Assembly: GCF_030272615.1 (NCBI RefSeq)
Contig: NC_081410.1
Location: 192,839,619-192,903,618, forward strand
Origin: Cryptomeria japonica
Taxonomy: Eukaryota > Streptophyta > Pinopsida > Cupressales > Cupressaceae
Direction: 5' to 3'
Length of the DNA stretch: 64,000 nucleotides
Below, in pieces: positions 10,791-21,899 of the stretch. The position numbers were made by a program, and so were the translations under genes. The notes beneath the pieces are model-generated. The model was not told where the DNA came from and did not search any database. It saw only the letters and a list, made by a program, of their open reading frames with translations. The first letter of the stretch is position 1; each line of letters begins with the position of its first letter.

Positions 10791-11580
10791 GATTCCGACT
10801 ATAATTCATCGGACTGTCGACAAGAAACGTCGTCGAAAACTTGTAGTCGGATATTTCGATGGTGCTCAAGACCGTCGGAATTTCGACGTCCTCGAAAACT
10901 CTTCCGATGATGACCATGACTGCGCTTAGCCATCAGTAAAACTTGATAAGTCGTCGGAATTCCAATAGCTTCCAGGTAATGTTTTTACGGTTCGGGCATT
11001 GAAATAAATTGGTTGGGCATTGGAATTTCAATGACCCCCTCACTGCTTAGCCATCGGTAAAACTTGATAAGTCATCCGAATTCCAATGACTTCCAAGTAA
11101 TGTTCTAACAATTCGAGCGTCAGAATAAATTGGTTGGGCATTGGAATTTCAACGGCCCCCTCACTCCTTGGCCGTCGGTAAAACATGATAAGTCGTCGGA
11201 ATTCCAATGGATTCTAGGTAATGTTCTGATGGTTTGGGCATTGGAATTCCGATAGCCCCCTCACTGCTAAGTCATTGGTAAAACTCGACAAGTCTTCAAA
11301 ATTCCAACGACAACCAGGGCATCTGCACCGATGAGGATATTGTATGTGTGACAGTTCGAGCATTGGAATAAATTCATTGGGCGTCGTAATTCAAACGGCC
11401 CTGTCACTGTTTAACCGTCGGTAAAACTTGATGACTCGTCGGAATTCCAATAGAAACCAGGGAATCTGCACCAATGAGGATGTTGTATGTGTGACAGTTC
11501 ATGTGTCGAAATAAATTAGGTGGGTGTCGAAATTCTGAGGGCCACCTCACTGCCTATCCGGCAAGGATGTTGTCGGACAT
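10790..11580. repeat. Tandem array of ~120 bp units rich in CGTCGG / GGAATTCC
   Basis: The phrase CTTAGCCATCGGTAAAAC or a close variant starts at about 10925, 11046, 11167, 11267 and 11410. Each is followed by AAGTCGTCGGAATTCCAAT-like and TTGGGCATTGGAATTTC-like phrases. Spacing is 121, 121, 100 and 143 bp. The last two units carry an extra piece ending in ATATTGTATGTGTGACAG. Short CGTCGG motifs in both orientations resemble subterminal repeats of CACTA or Mutator-type DNA transposons. No terminal inverted repeat is evident. Confidence 0.75.
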
Positions 11581-11594
11581 ACATCATCCTCATT

Positions 11595-11840
11595 GAATGC
11601 TTGCTGGATGGAAAGGTTTGCACTTATTGACTGGTACGATAATAATAAAGATTCATTATTGTATCAGCCAACCTAACAACAATAAAAACAATTTGACAAT
11701 CTAAGCATGCGACGGTTTGGGCATCAGATGCTTGGTGGATGGAAACATTTGAACTGATTGACCAATATGATAATGCTAAAGATTCATTATTTTATATCAA
11801 CCTACCAAAAGATAATAAAAATAATTTGACAATCCAATCA
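11595..11840 (+). repeat. Direct duplication with an ORF-like remnant
   Basis: A segment of about 110 bp occurs at about 11598-11700 and again at about 11727-11838. Both copies read as WMERFALIDWYDNNKDSL / WMETFELIDQYDNAKDSL in the + frame. Agreement at the protein level suggests a coding origin, but I do not recognise the protein. It borders the 3' end of the clathrin pseudogene. Confidence 0.55.
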
Positions 11841-11915
11841 TTCCACTCGAAGACAAGCCTCAAAAAACCATGTATGATTGAAGGATTGTGTCCCATGTTA
11901 AGTTCTTCAATCCCA

Positions 11916-13735
11916 TCAATAGCCACCCATAGGTCGCATACCATAAGCTGGCATGGGAGGCATTCCCATTCCACTCATACCTAGCTGAAAGCAACCTCCC
12001 ATGCCCACTTGCATGCCAGGCATTGGAGGTGTTGGCAAAGAAAGGGGAAGAAGTTGAGCATACATATTCTATAAACAAAATAGGCACATTTATTTCTGCA
12101 GAAGATTTAAAATGTTTATTAAAGAAAACTTAAAATATTCATAGAATCATCAGAGTATATCAAGAACTTGAAGTAGGTATGGAAACACAAAGTCAATCAT
12201 ATTATTCATCCAGGCAAGTTCCAAAGCTATATATGGTCTGATCAAGTCATAGCAAATGAACAAGCATGAAGAAAAGCATTCTTTCTTTCCCTGCAGTTCC
12301 AAATGCAAAAGTAAGCCCCGTTTCAATGCCCCAATCCAAAATAAAAATTCAAAATATACTTTAGCCTATGAGAGAGAACAACCAACTATATGTTTTACCA
12401 ATTGTATACCTATTCCCCAAAATACACCAACAATTCCTCTACAAGTTCACGATCACCCGATTGAGAACTAGTTTCCATTGCATCCTTGTAAACATTATTC
12501 TTTTTAGATAGTGCAATATGTTAGCACATAATTTTTCTATAATTTCCTTAAAAATGCTATTTTTCTATAATTTCCTTAATTATGCTCTTAAAAAATCTAT
12601 TTTCCATAATTTCCTTAATTATGCTCTTAAAATGCTATTGGAGGTGCTGGAAAAGCAAGGGGAAGAAGTTGAGCATACATATTCTCTAAACAAAATAGGC
12701 ACATATTTATTTGAATTTTTAAAAATCATCAGTAGAGTAGAACAAGTGCTCCTTGAGGCTCAATTAAGCAAAATGCATACCTGTTGAGCAACAAGATATT
12801 TCTCTTCTTTCTCCTTGGATTTCTCTTCTTGGACAACCTCTAACTTGTTCCACAAAATACCTGTTCCACAAAATACACTAGTAATTCCTCTGCAAGTTCA
12901 CGATCACCCGATTGAGAACTAGTTTCCATTGCATCCTTGTAATGATTATTCTTTTTAGACAGTGCAATATGTTAGCACATAATTTTTCTATAATTTCCTT
13001 AATTATGCTATTAAAAATGCTATTTTCTATAATTTCCTTAATTTTTCTCTTAAAATGCTATTGGAGGTGCTGGCAAAGCAAGGGGAAGAAGTTGAGCATA
13101 CATATTCTATAAACAAAATAGGCACATTTATTTGAATTTTTAAAAGCTGTCAATAGAGTAGAACAAGTGCTCCTTGAGGCTCAATTAAGAAAAATGCATA
13201 CCTGTTGAGCAACAAGATCTTTCTCCTCTTTCTCCTTGGATTTCTCTTCTTGGACAACCTCTAACTTGTCCTTAACAATCTCATCAACTTTTGTCGTGTA
13301 TTCTCGAATGAACTTTGAAAAGGAATTTTTTTGAATATTAGTTATTTAATTTTGCAGAAGATTTCAAGTGTTTATTAAAGAGAAACTTAAAATATTCATA
13401 GAATCATTAGAGTATATCAAGAACCTGAAGCAGGTATGGAAACACAAAGTCAATCATATTATTCATCCTGGCAAGTTCCAAAGCCACATCTGGTATAATC
13501 AATTCATAGCATATGAACAAGCATGAAGCAAAGCATTCTTTCTTGCCCTACAATTCCAAATTGCAAAAGTAAGCCCCATTTCAATGCCCCAATCCAAAAT
13601 GAAAATTCAAAATATACTTTATCCTGTGAGAGAGAACAACCAACTATATGTTTTACCAATTGTACACACGTTCCACAAAATACACCAGCAATTCCTCTAC
13701 AAGTTCATGATCACCGGATTGAGGTGAGGAGGCCT
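11916..13735 (-). pseudogene. CHC: Clathrin heavy chain pseudogene, 3' exons
   Basis: The terminal exon 12068-11916 follows a TATAG acceptor. It encodes [20 protein letters not shown] and a Met/Gly/Pro-rich tail ending in YGMRPMGGY-stop, the plant clathrin heavy chain C-terminus. Upstream are exon 13312-13202 ([20 protein letters not shown] to DLVAQQ, donor GTATGC), exon 13547-13434 and its duplicate 12290-12168 ([17 protein letters not shown], then [14 protein letters not shown]), and copies of the [16 protein letters not shown] exon at 12420-12512, 12861-12970 and 13680-13735. One copy has CAG changed to TAG at the exon end. Introns are retained, so this is not a processed pseudogene. Clathrin heavy chain forms the triskelion of coated vesicles, but this copy cannot encode it. 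Confidence 0.88.
12520..13360 (-). repeat. ~420 bp tandem duplication of clathrin exons
   Basis: Corresponding landmarks lie 420 bp apart. The DLVAQQ donor is at 12781 and 13202. The truncated [14 protein letters not shown] exon is at about 12637-12684 and 13057-13104. The SQSGDRE exon recurs at 12420 and 12861. Both truncated copies of the last exon end at the same place (after the PAPP codons), so the duplication followed or created that truncation. Confidence 0.8.
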
Positions 13736-13879
13736 GGAAAATAGGTTCTTGGGATTGATCAAAGTGCACAAGTAATTATCAAAATGCGTAAATCTCTCAT
13801 GCAGAACAAATTTTTTATTCAGATTGTATTAAATCCATTATCAATTTTTTTTATCTTAAAGGAGTTGAAATTCATTGAA

Positions 13880-14870
13880 ATTTCACATTATCGGTATAAG
13901 TTATACCAATGAGGCCACTTAAACTAACAAAGACCAATTTTGCATTGGGATACCATATACTGATGAGAGAGCGTAGCAAGCTGAAGTTGTACTCATCAAC
14001 AGAATTTATACTGATCAAGGAGCAAAGTTGAGGAGAATTGATGCATCGGCAAAAACTATACCGATATGACCCATTGGCATAGTAAACACTAGCGGTAGAA
14101 GTGGAGAATTGTCTTGTCGATAGCCGATGAGGGTATCGGTAAGACTTATATCGATAAGAGTGGTGAGAAGAAGAGTCCATCGGTATAACCAAAGCAATCG
14201 GTATGTGTTACTTTGAGCCACCCCGACACCCAAAGAAATCATTGGTGAAACATATACCGATGGAACATACTCTATTGGGAAGACTTTGCTTATTGGTAGT
14301 TTTCATTTTGGATTACCTTGATACCCGATGAAGGAGCGAACTAATTGAGCAGAGCGAAGACACTATCAGGAAGACTCATGGAGATGAAGCTGGTTGCATT
14401 GGTATAACCAAAGCGATCGGTATGTGTTACTTTGAGCCACCTGACGCCCAAAGAAATCATCATTGAAATATATACCGATGGAACATACTCTATCGAGAAA
14501 ACTTTTCTTATCGGTATGTTTCATTTCGGATTATCCCAATACCTGATGAAGGAGAGGACTAATTGAGTAGAGCAAAGACACTATCGGGAAGACTCATGGT
14601 GATGAAGTCAGTTGCATCGAGAAGAGCTATGCCAATGGTGAAGCCTGTCGGGGAAACAATGCCTATCACGATAATGCTAAATGATCTCACCCGATGACCG
14701 ATGAGAATATCATTTTGAGATATATCGATGAGGAGGAAAAGGAGTCATTGGCTTAGGGTATCTCGATAAGACAAAATAAGATGTCAAAGTAGATAAAGGG
14801 TTGTTCTAAGAGTGCCAAAAGGGAAATATTCATCGAGGAGACATATGTCGACGAGATGTTTTCATGTTAG
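13880..14870. repeat. Array of ATCGGTAT / ATACCGAT motifs with a 219 bp tandem duplication
   Basis: Short motifs ATCGGTA and TACCGAT, exact or with one mismatch, occur many times in both orientations, often as near-palindromes (for example around 13889-13907 and 14130-14155). A longer unit beginning CATCGGTATAACCAAAG starts at 14178, repeats at 14397, and decays from about 14615. The array ends some 200 bp before the start codon of the downstream gene. It could bind a regulatory protein or transposase. That is inference from layout only. Confidence 0.7.
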
Positions 14871-15088
14871 AATTCAAAAATGAAAATTTTAAAATTCTTC
14901 TATTTAATACTTGCAGTAGATGCATCTATGGTTCGCATGAGGCAAATTTTATGAGAAGTTCATTATTGCAAAAGAATACAGCGGAACTAGAATTTTCCTT
15001 GTCTAAATATTGTGTTGGTGAAAGAAGAATACACAGATAGAACACATTGCACCTTTAAAAAAAAGAGCAGAGGATTGTAATTGCATCA

Positions 15089-18041
15089 ATGGAAGCTTCG
15101 AGTTCAACAAGAAAGAAGAGGGTGGCCAAGAGCCTTGACTCTAAGGCAAAGAAATGAAAAACTAAAGAGGTGCCTCCAGTTAGGAAGTTAAACCAAGACA
15201 TGATAGACCAAATGCAGACACCTAGCCCAAAATCCAAGGGGTCGAAGCAGCACCTGTCGGGGAGAGACCAATTAGAAGACAAGAATAGAGAGATCAAAGA
15301 TGTCTAGACCAAGGTATGGGGATATGAACTATTTATGTTCCACTATTTGAGAAGGAGAAAGGATATGTCGCTTTGCAATCCTTGGATGACAAATTTAGGT
15401 AAGCTAACAGTCCCCAATGTTTTTGTAAACATAAGATTTCTATAGGTTTTGGTGAGGAATTATAATTCGATGAAGAGGTGCATTGAGCTCCCAAATGGGG
15501 AAGCATTTATTAGATTTTTTGCGAGTACCATAATTGAGGTTTTCAATTTAGACCCCAGTCCTGATAAGCCCTTGTCCTTTGGGAAGTTGGAGGAAGAATA
15601 CCTCAGAATGGACACTACATATATTGGTTAGAAACTTTCCATTCACAAGAGGCAAGCAAGAAAATTAATAGAGGAAGATGGGCCACCATTCAGTATTGAT
15701 TTGTTCAAACACTACTTGCAGTACACATATATGTCATGTGGGCAAGTAGGAGGGGTGGAGGTGCCTGATATGGAAAGCATTGTGCCATTGGTGTTAGCCT
15801 CTGATATACAAATGTATGAACCTAGGCTTTTTGACTATGCAACATATCTAGTGGAGAGGTTGCATGAAGGTTTTTTAAACCTTAGGAATGATACTTGTCC
15901 CAATTTCAAATTTTATTCATTATTGATGCATCTAGTGTTATTTTATGGATATGTAAAGGGTTTTTGGCCTAAGGGCCTAAAATTAAATACCAAGAACAGG
16001 GAAGGTGAGGAGCAACCTGTCCAATTGTGGACATCTCTTTGGGATTCTTGATATATGAGGTCCAACTATATTAAGTTTGAAGAACTTATTGTGATTCCAT
16101 TGTACCGAATGTATGGGATTTCATGTGAAGGGTCTATCTCTAGCGAGATCAAGAGGTTCCTAAGACCCAGGGATTATGATGAAAGACACATTGTTGATCA
16201 TAACTAGGGGGACTGGTTTGTGAATAAGGATTTTACATGTTTTAGAGTATATGGATTTGAGGGGAGCCCCTACATGCTACCAAAACTAGTATCGAACATA
16301 ATAGCTTATCTAGATATTGTGAGGCAATTGAGTGTGTCCAATGTTAAACATTTTGCAGATATGCATAAGCAAGCCTTCTTGTCTGGGACACTGAGTTTTG
16401 GTGATTTCACCATAGTGTCAACCAAAGCTTATGAAATAATTGATAAGAAGATTATAGAAGTACAATTTGTATGAGCATTATGCCAGGAAAAACTATGATC
16501 CTGAAGGATACATTCAGTCTTGCAAGAAGAGCCAGAACTTGGGAGGTTATCTGCATGTTAGTATTGAGGCTAAAGATATCTTAAGGAACATGGAGGATGG
16601 AGAGGCCAAAGAGGTAATTGATCAACTGAATAATGAACTGGCAGAAAAGAGACAGAGACTCAAGGAAGTTGAAACCAAGGAGGAGGAGGTAGGAAGTGAA
16701 TCTGATGAGAATGCAATTGTCTCTAGATGGCAAGTGCGAGAGAAGGAAGAAGAGCCAGATATGCAAGGAAAAATAGAGACAACATTAGAAGTTCATGCTG
16801 ACTCTCAGCTAGAGGAGTTTTCTGCTTTTGTTAATGATGATGTTTTTATTCATTCCAAACAATTTAAAACATTCTTGTACAATTTTAAAGGGAAGAAATT
16901 GAGGGACTCTATTCCCAACATAATGTCTGATAATGAGGCTGAGTTGTTAAAGAAAATAAAAGAGGAAATTGATGCAGAGATAACCACAATGACCCCTCAA
17001 AAGGGGAGGCAAATGCTTACAGAGGCTGGGGTGATTTTGTTTCCTGGATGGGAGCTATGTGCTTCTTTTATCTTTGACAGTTTATTGTATTCAGAAAACA
17101 AGGAATTCAAATTGGATATACAAGGTGTAAATGATGTATTTATTGGTTCAAGATTTGATCAAGATGAGGAATCTTTGAGGTTATGGGCTTTGTACCCTCC
17201 CCACAAGAGACCAAATATCATTGATGTTGACAAGGCCTTTGGCCATATGATGAAACTAAAAGCTGGTTAAATTGATCCAATTGTTTCTGTTGATATCGGA
17301 GTGGATATTTCAAAATTCAATAAAGCATATATGGTCAGAGTAGTGAGGGAGGGGAACTAGTACAAGGCGTTGTATGAATAAATGCTAAGGATAAGTGGGA
17401 AATAGGTGTCAATGGTTCTTACTCCGGATAGCTCTAAATGGAAGAAAAAATGTGAGGAGTTGCAACAAGAAAATTAAAGGATATTAAAACAGATGCAAAG
17501 TGTGAGGGCAGATATTACTAGTGTATTACTAACTAAAAGATTTGAGGTTCTACAAGGCTTTGTGAAAGAATTTTGGACAGTATTGCAAAAGAACATGGAC
17601 AATGTAGTTTCACACAATAGAATTTCAAAGAGATTGGGAACAAGGTTGCATGATAAAACAATGGCCAAAGCGGAAATAGAAGAAATTGAAAAAATAAAGA
17701 GGTTGTTGGCTAAACACAATAAATTTGATGAAGAATTACAATTTGAATATGATGAATGCAAAGACATTGTTCAGCATGGTTTCCTAGAGTTAATTGATCA
17801 AAAGGGTGAGATAAAGGATAAAGATGTATGGATCTCAAAATGTCGTAGTCTTCTTAATGTCACCCTTGATATTGCCCAAATTGATGGAATTGAATTGAAA
17901 GAGACTGTGAAATAGATGGAAAACTTTGACACGCTAGAAGTCATTGTCATGGATATCATCCATGATGCAGACACATATAAGTCAGAGAAGTACTTGGAGA
18001 ATATCCAGAAGTGTGGCAAGATGCTGGGAGACCAGACCTGA
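15089..18041 (+). pseudogene. Unrecognised ~980-codon gene, copy 1 (broken)
   Basis: The ATG at 15089 opens MEASSSTRKKRVAKS, matching the start of the paralogue at 46931. The protein has a basic N-terminus, then conserved blocks WGYELFMFHYLRR, LGKLTVPNVFVNIRF, GEAFIRFFASTIIEVFNLDP, QYTYMSCGQVGGVEVPD, EGFLNLRNDTCPNFKFYSLL and TCFRVYGFEGSPYMLPKLV. A helical charged segment follows (KEVIDQLNNELAEKRQRLKE), then an acidic stretch, a second conserved half (GRQMLTEAGVILFPGWELC, DVDKAFGHMMKLK) and a coiled-coil-like C-terminus ending MLGDQT. In-frame stops lie at 15155, 15305, 15443, 15629, 16049 and 16205. A two-base loss near 16459 shifts the frame, with further stops at about 17268, 17358 and 17913. 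I know no family for it. Confidence 0.7.
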
Positions 18042-18925
18042 TGTCTAAGTTGGAGCCCAGAGTCATGTTTTTCTATGTCTTTACAATATGTTCATATTGT
18101 AAAGACAGTTTTTAGGAAGTTAGTTTTTGTTAGTTTTAGTTTTAATGAAAGGGTATGCCCTTTCACTTTCAAACTGAATCCTCATCTATAAATGGAGGAT
18201 CTTCTAGAGAAAGTGGGGGAGATACCTCAAGTTTTATGATCTTATCAAGACAATTTTATACAACACTTATGAAGTTTGTTTTCTGGAAATATCAAAGTTG
18301 ATGGATGATACATATTGAAATCAACTGGTTTGATTATCTATTTTCAATATAAATTTCAAGTGTTCTTCATTCTGAATGGTATATGCTTTTCTATTGATTG
18401 ATTAGTTCCATGTGATAAATCTATTTTATTAGATTGTGTTAATGTGCTATCTTATGCTATTATGATTGAGACTAATTTCCAGTTTGAGCATCAATTTGAA
18501 AGGTTGGTTGGCAAGTTTCAAATTGTCATATTGGTCTTTCAGAGAAAAGTTAAAATTAAATAAGACTAACTGCATTTTATATTTCAGTTACAATCCATAT
18601 AGTTGCTTTTGATGTGATGGTCTTGTTTTGGAAAAAAATTATTAAAACTGTCTTTATGGTTATACATAGGATCTTTCAATTTGAAATAGTATGAAATCAG
18701 TAAGGGATGAAGGCACTAGTCTGTTGATGATCTGATATAATTAAATCAGGTATTTTTAGAATCAATCTTCATCAATGAATCATACTTTTAATTTATACAA
18801 GCACAACTTCATAAACATTTATAAGTAAGCATTTCATAATTTTCCGCAAGCAATAAATATAACCAGACAGAATTCAAGAATCATTTGCCTCCTCGAAAAT
18901 TCGCAATAGAAAAGCCTTCAACTGG
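18042..18925 (+). other. 3' flank of unrecognised gene, copy 1
   Basis: Non-coding and alignable by eye with 49878-50747. It contains a palindrome TGAAAGGGTATGCCCTTTCA at 18146-18165 (8 bp arms), conserved in the paralogue at 49975-49994. About 15-20 bases further on is TCCTCATCTATAAATGGAGG. The TATAAAT box looks like a promoter or LTR element, but no matching upstream LTR exists. Confidence 0.5.
18076..18107. repeat. Perfect 15 bp inverted repeat with 2 bp loop
   Basis: TGTCTTTACAATATG is followed by TT and then its exact reverse complement. It lies about 35 bp after the stop codon of the unrecognised gene and is absent from the other copy at the equivalent place. It could fold as an RNA hairpin or be a small insertion. 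Confidence 0.85.
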
Positions 18926-19711
18926 AATTCAAGAAGTTCATGTTTCTCAACCTAATTGAAATTGAAGATCATTAGAAAACTATTCAAATACTAAATTACA
19001 TCCCACTTTAACTTAAATGAAAGAACCAATAGAGAATTTCCTCTCACCCTCTGAGCAAGCCCTATCTTATCAAAGTTATCATGCATATCTATAGATTCTC
19101 GAAGCCTATCATAATATTCCTCTTCTACATAAATTTCATTCAAAGCCTCATTAACAACAGCTACATTGTTGCTATGTACTACAACCATGTATGACTTCAC
19201 AAGATGAGGATGTCCAGCATGGATAACAAATACAACAGAACAAAAGATACTCATGAAATTTTTCCAAACCAAATAGCTGCTAAAGAGAACATCTAGAAAA
19301 ACTTAATACCCAAGTGAAAGACATCTCGGTAATCCTAAAAATAGTAACAAAATAAAAGAGTTTAGAGGCATACCTTATGAACGATATCAACCACTCATGT
19401 GGGGTCTACCTTAAGGGAAAGGACATTCAAGAGGTCATTAATAAGATCTGGGTGTTCTTGCAAATAAAAGTGTACAACTTTGTAGTACAGTTCAACATTG
19501 GCCACTTTAACTACAACATCTTTGAATTGCATATGATCCCATGCCTCTGAAGAATGGTTCATGATAGTAGTGACAGCATTATCATATTCATCATCTTGAA
19601 TATATAAATATGTAAGTTCCTTTCAGTGTTGCTTCTCATCACAAACACGGATATGAGTTCATCAAAGTGACCCATGTTTTGATAGTAATCATTGACCTCT
19701 TCCAATTCATC
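18926..19711 (-). pseudogene. CHC: Clathrin heavy chain pseudogene, upstream exons
   Basis: Reading the - strand from 19711: EEVNDYYQNMGHFDELIS joins directly to CDEKQH[13 protein letters not shown], skipping about 60 residues present in clathrin. It continues as [20 protein letters not shown] and [20 protein letters not shown], ending at a GTATGC donor (19373). The next exon, 19218-19048, reads [20 protein letters not shown] then [19 protein letters not shown]. The last piece, 18951-18926, follows an ATTAG acceptor (VEKHELLEF) and is cut by the 13.7-18.9 kb insertion. Two stops replace the Trp of QHWKEL and the Arg of DPTRVVD. The acceptor of the second exon is CAT instead of CAG. Confidence 0.9.
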
Positions 19712-20029
19712 CACCCAGAACAAAAAATAAATGTCAGAACACAAAAAATATAAATTTCTCACCTTCACAGTTACACATTACACTACAGATGAACCTTCCT
19801 AGATTATCCTAAAAAAAAACTTAAAAAACAAACCACTTACTTGTGGTGTTGTTGTTTGTGTTGGCTCTGTTGGACCCTGCACTTAAGATTAACTATGCAA
19901 CATAATGAAATATTGAAAAGTGTGTTATCTTATTGAGCTTCTCTTGGTTTTGAGAATATTTAATATTCTCTACTTAACAGGGCCAACCATGTGAAGGTGG
20001 AAGCTCATTTGGCCCCTCCCCCCCCCCAA

Positions 20030-20226
20030 ACATCACTCTAAATTCCCCATTAACATCTAACATTCATTCAAGGTTTCATCCATTAATAAAATATAACATT
20101 AATTCATTATCACATAATGTTCAATAACACATAACATTCATTAACACTCATTAACACGCAACATTCATCAATATTAATTAACACATATCATTCATGAACA
20201 TTCATTAGCACATAATTACATTCATT
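20030..20226. repeat. Subterminal short direct repeats of the CACTA element
   Basis: The phrase ACATTCATTAACAC or a near match recurs about every 15-30 bp (AACATTCATTAACACTCATT, CGCAACATTCATC, TGAACATTCATTAGCACA) up to the copia insertion point, and resumes after it at 27480-27490 (TCATTAACACA). Subterminal repeats of this kind are the usual binding sites of the second CACTA protein. Confidence 0.55.
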
Positions 20227-21634
20227 TGATGAATAATGATGAACAACAGATACCCTAACTAGTACTGAGAGGGGGGGTGAATCAATACATACAAAAACTT
20301 CTCTTCAACTTATCAAGTTAAAATAATGTTAACTGGTCATCTTCATTCCTGAACTTAACCATGGAAATACCGGTTAAACATAGTAAAACCTCAGACAACA
20401 TAAACTAGTAAAACTTAACCCTTTAGTTATATTCAATACTTGCTAACTACTTCACCCAAAAACATATGCAAGTGGTGTGTCAACAATATCATAACCATTA
20501 GCTCTGCATGCATAGTCACTTAAACAAAAAAATAAAAATGCACAACTCATGACACACAGATTTTTCACGTGGAAACCCAAATGCGAAAAACCACGGTAGG
20601 GATGAATACCCACAAGCTTGTTTTGAACTCTTTTGAAGATCGCTTTGTTAGGAGCCTAGTCCAGTTAAAGACTTTACAATAAGGTTCTGCTAGGAACTAA
20701 TCCTGTTAAAGATCACTTGGTTAAGGGATGGCTATATACCCTATTAAAGGTTGAAACCCTATTTAAGCTTACCTTGCTAGAGGATTTTAAAGAACTCAAT
20801 GAACTTGAGTCACCTGATTAAAGGATTTACAGTAAGCCTGTTAAAGCTACCCAACAAAGGGATTTTCCTTCTGTTGAAATGGCTAGAAGACAACAGGTAA
20901 AGCTTTGATTTGATAACAACACTAAATGCTAAGACAGATCATTTTCAGTTCCTCTACTCTACAATCACACTCTGCAGTTTTCTCTCTCTAGTCTGGCAAG
21001 TATCTCATCACTCGGATACACACACAATATTTGCCAACAACTTACAATAACAAACATCATCAACCTTATAGACAACAATTAGGTCGGTAGCATAAACCCT
21101 AAACCTTAAGCATTTTAGGTTTACAATACAAGAGGTCCAATCCTGACCGTACAAACACTTTGCATAGAGCAATACAATTTCAAACATATCACCAGATAAT
21201 CTGCATCGTACATTCTTCATCGCACATAGAAATCAGTAACTCGTCACGCTTTCTTCTCATACCGCTAAGAAGAATGTTCATTCCCAAGGTAAACATTTAA
21301 TGTAGTCGATCTTCACATGCAAGATCCTCAAGTAAATCCTTCATGTGTACAAGGCTGACATGGCATCATGATTTCATCTTCATCTCTTAGCTAACTCATC
21401 ACCAAAATGTCATCGGTTGCATCGCACAAGTGAAATTGCCAAACTGGAAACCCTAGAGCTGAGACTACCAACCGGTAGTCACACTTAGTGAAACCCAGAC
21501 ATCGGTTCACTGCATCTCTTCATACCGGTTCACCAACTTCTTCCAATCTGCATACCGGTTCACTTGCACTTATTGACATCAATGACAACATACACTAACA
21601 TCATATCAACATGTCGGTTCACCATATGCCAACA
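20227..21634 (-). repeat. 3' LTR of copia element A
   Basis: It matches 26072-27479 along its whole length with scattered substitutions and small indels. It contains a poly-G run near 20273-20279 and is flanked on the inside by the polypurine tract. It begins TG and ends CA on both strands. Confidence 0.93.
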
Positions 21635-21899
21635 ATCTCCCCCTTTGGCATTGATGGAAATACTCAGTGTAGCATTGCAACTGTAAACATCATAAACTAG
21701 TATATTCTGCATCATTAGATATCTTCTCCCCTTCTCCCCATACATCAGATATCTTCTCCCCCTTTGACAACAATGTCGAAGTGGAGGCACAAGCTTCCAT
21801 TCTCCACTATGTTGCTCCCCCTATGGAGTAGCATCCTTCAACACATCAATCCTAAAATATTTGACACTGTAATACCCGACTGATGTGGAGCACACAACT

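Larger units (their letters stand above)
13736..18925 (+). mobile_element. Unclassified gene-bearing insertion, copy 1
   Basis: This block separates two parts of the clathrin pseudogene. The - strand coding of ELLEF... stops at about 18926 and resumes as SSPQSGDHE at about 13735, with roughly 30 codons of clathrin missing. It consists of a 1 kb repeat array, a ~980-codon gene on the + strand and an 880 bp 3' flank. The same arrangement recurs at 46.3-50.7 kb. I find no LTR, no terminal inverted repeat and no target-site duplication. Whether it is a transposon or a segmental insertion is open. Edges are good to about 20 bp on the right and less on the left. Confidence 0.5.

Noticed and set aside
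18042-18925. The 3' flank of the unknown gene as an LTR (TATAAAT box, possible TG/CA ends)
   Set aside because: No matching LTR upstream in either copy, and no primer site or polypurine tract at the expected places.
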